Positions 63,565 through 64,000 of a stretch of DNA of 64,000 nt are shown here, in pieces. A model generated the notes under the pieces. The model did no database searches, was not told the origin of the DNA, and worked only from the letters and a program-made list of their open reading frames with translations. Within the stretch, counting starts at the first letter, position 1, and the number at the start of each line of letters is the position of its first letter. The position numbers and the translations under genes are program-made. This DNA is from Arachnia propionica (GTDB taxonomy: Bacteria > Actinomycetota > Actinomycetes > Propionibacteriales > Propionibacteriaceae), in NCBI RefSeq assembly GCF_003859805.1, contig NZ_RQZG01000005.1:122104-186103 (forward strand), read 5' to 3'.

Positions 63565-63932
63565 GACGAGTCGGCCGGGTGATCGCGGCCCGGGCAACCG
63601 GGCTGAGGAAAGTCCGGACTCCGCAGAGCAGGGTGGTGGGCAACACCCACCCGGGGTGACCCGCGGGACAGTGCCACAGAGAACAGACCACCCGGCTTCG
63701 GTCGGGCAAGGGTGAAACGGTGGTGTAAGAGACCACCAGCGTCCCAGGTGACTGGGACGGCTCGGTAAACCCCACCCGGAGCAAGACCAAGAAGGCCGGT
63801 TTGTCGGCCGCAGACACCGTCCGAGCGCTGCTCGCGCGAGGTGTCTGGGTGGGTTGCACGAGCCCGTCGGCAACGACGGGCCTCAGATGGATGATCACCG
63901 ACGACAGAATCCGGCTTACAGGCCGACTCGTC
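63565..63932 (+). ncRNA. rnpB: RNase P RNA, class A
   Basis: Conserved blocks in order: GAGGAAAGTCCGGACTCC (about 63604), ACAGAGAACAGACC (63675), GGGTGAAACGGTGGTGTAAG (63710), and ACAGAATCCGGCTTACAGG (63904). The 5' end GACGAGTCGGCC (63565-63576) pairs with GGCCGACTCGTC (63921-63932), the P1 helix. TACACT at 63550-63555 fits a -10 box. It is the catalytic RNA that matures tRNA 5' ends. Ends are set by helix P1 and may be off by a few bases. Confidence 0.93.
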
Positions 63933-64000
63933 CCTCAATCGGCCAGGCATAGGGGCTTGTCGGGGGCAGAAATCGGTTTTGGCAAGGCGTTTTGCTGCCG

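Overview
The window is chromosomal DNA from a high-GC Gram-positive bacterium (Actinomycetota). The case rests on the strong G/C third-position bias, GTG and TTG starts, ATGA/GTGA stop-start overlaps, a succinylase lysine branch of actinobacterial type (DapC, DapD, DapE), a DUF3117 gene, a DUF3516 helicase, an LpdA-type quinone reductase without the usual disulfide, and class A RNase P RNA. Two blocks resemble, from memory, Mycobacterium tuberculosis gene order: the purine/pyrimidine salvage neighbourhood (lpdA, deoD, pmmB, add, cdd) and Rv1201c-Rv1234 (dapD, dapE, LOG, DUF3117, glgA, glgC, methyltransferase, sigE, rseA, tatB, mrp, CBS protein, stress protein). A propionibacterium-like host is possible but not established.

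Layout. 1-7.3 kb: end of a CBS/CorC-type membrane protein, a phosphotransferase-like protein, and a nucleoside uptake operon (BMP lipoprotein, ABC ATPase, two permeases, cytidine deaminase). 7.3-11.2 kb: a cassette of TetR regulator, FAD monooxygenase and MacB-type ABC exporter with a candidate operator, lying between cdd and add. 11.2-16.7 kb: adenosine deaminase, an RNase H with an extra C-terminal domain, an ABC exporter pair and metG. 16.7-18.1 kb: an NmrA-like reductase and a 0.5 kb non-coding stretch holding a phased repeat array. 18.1-22.1 kb: phosphopentomutase/phosphoglucomutase family gene and deoD, divergent from lpdA. 22-31 kb: two helicases, small membrane proteins, a GNAT enzyme, a chromate-transporter-family protein and a NUDIX hydrolase. 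30.9-32.9 kb: a decayed sugar locus (MFS pseudogene, kinase remnant, intact hexose-phosphate epimerase). 32.9-41.1 kb: acetyltransferase, phosphoribosyltransferase, transketolase, SppA, an MFS carrier and a VanW protein. 41.1-47.6 kb: fdxA-dapC, a serpin lipoprotein, a lysozyme-fold protein, dapD/dapE and a LOG protein. 47.6-51.5 kb: DivIVA-like and DUF3117 proteins, divergent glgA/glgC, a methyltransferase. 51.5-58.9 kb: dapA, sigE with a fused RseA/RseB-like partner, tatB, mrp, and Mg/CBS-related membrane genes. 59-64 kb: hydrolase, aminopeptidase P, zinc-ribbon protein, RNB nuclease and rnpB.

How the genes work together. Uptake (BMP-ABC), Cdd, Add and DeoD form a nucleoside salvage set; the mutase can carry the released pentose phosphate onward and transketolase handles it in central metabolism. 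DapA, DapC, DapD and DapE give much of the diaminopimelate/lysine pathway. GlgC and GlgA make ADP-glucose and polymer. SigE and its membrane anti-sigma form an envelope-stress switch.

The most striking non-coding pattern is a TANNNT box placed 6-8 nt before about twenty start codons with no Shine-Dalgarno sequence, the signature of leaderless transcripts. It allows very compact divergent promoters, one pair sharing only 30 bp.
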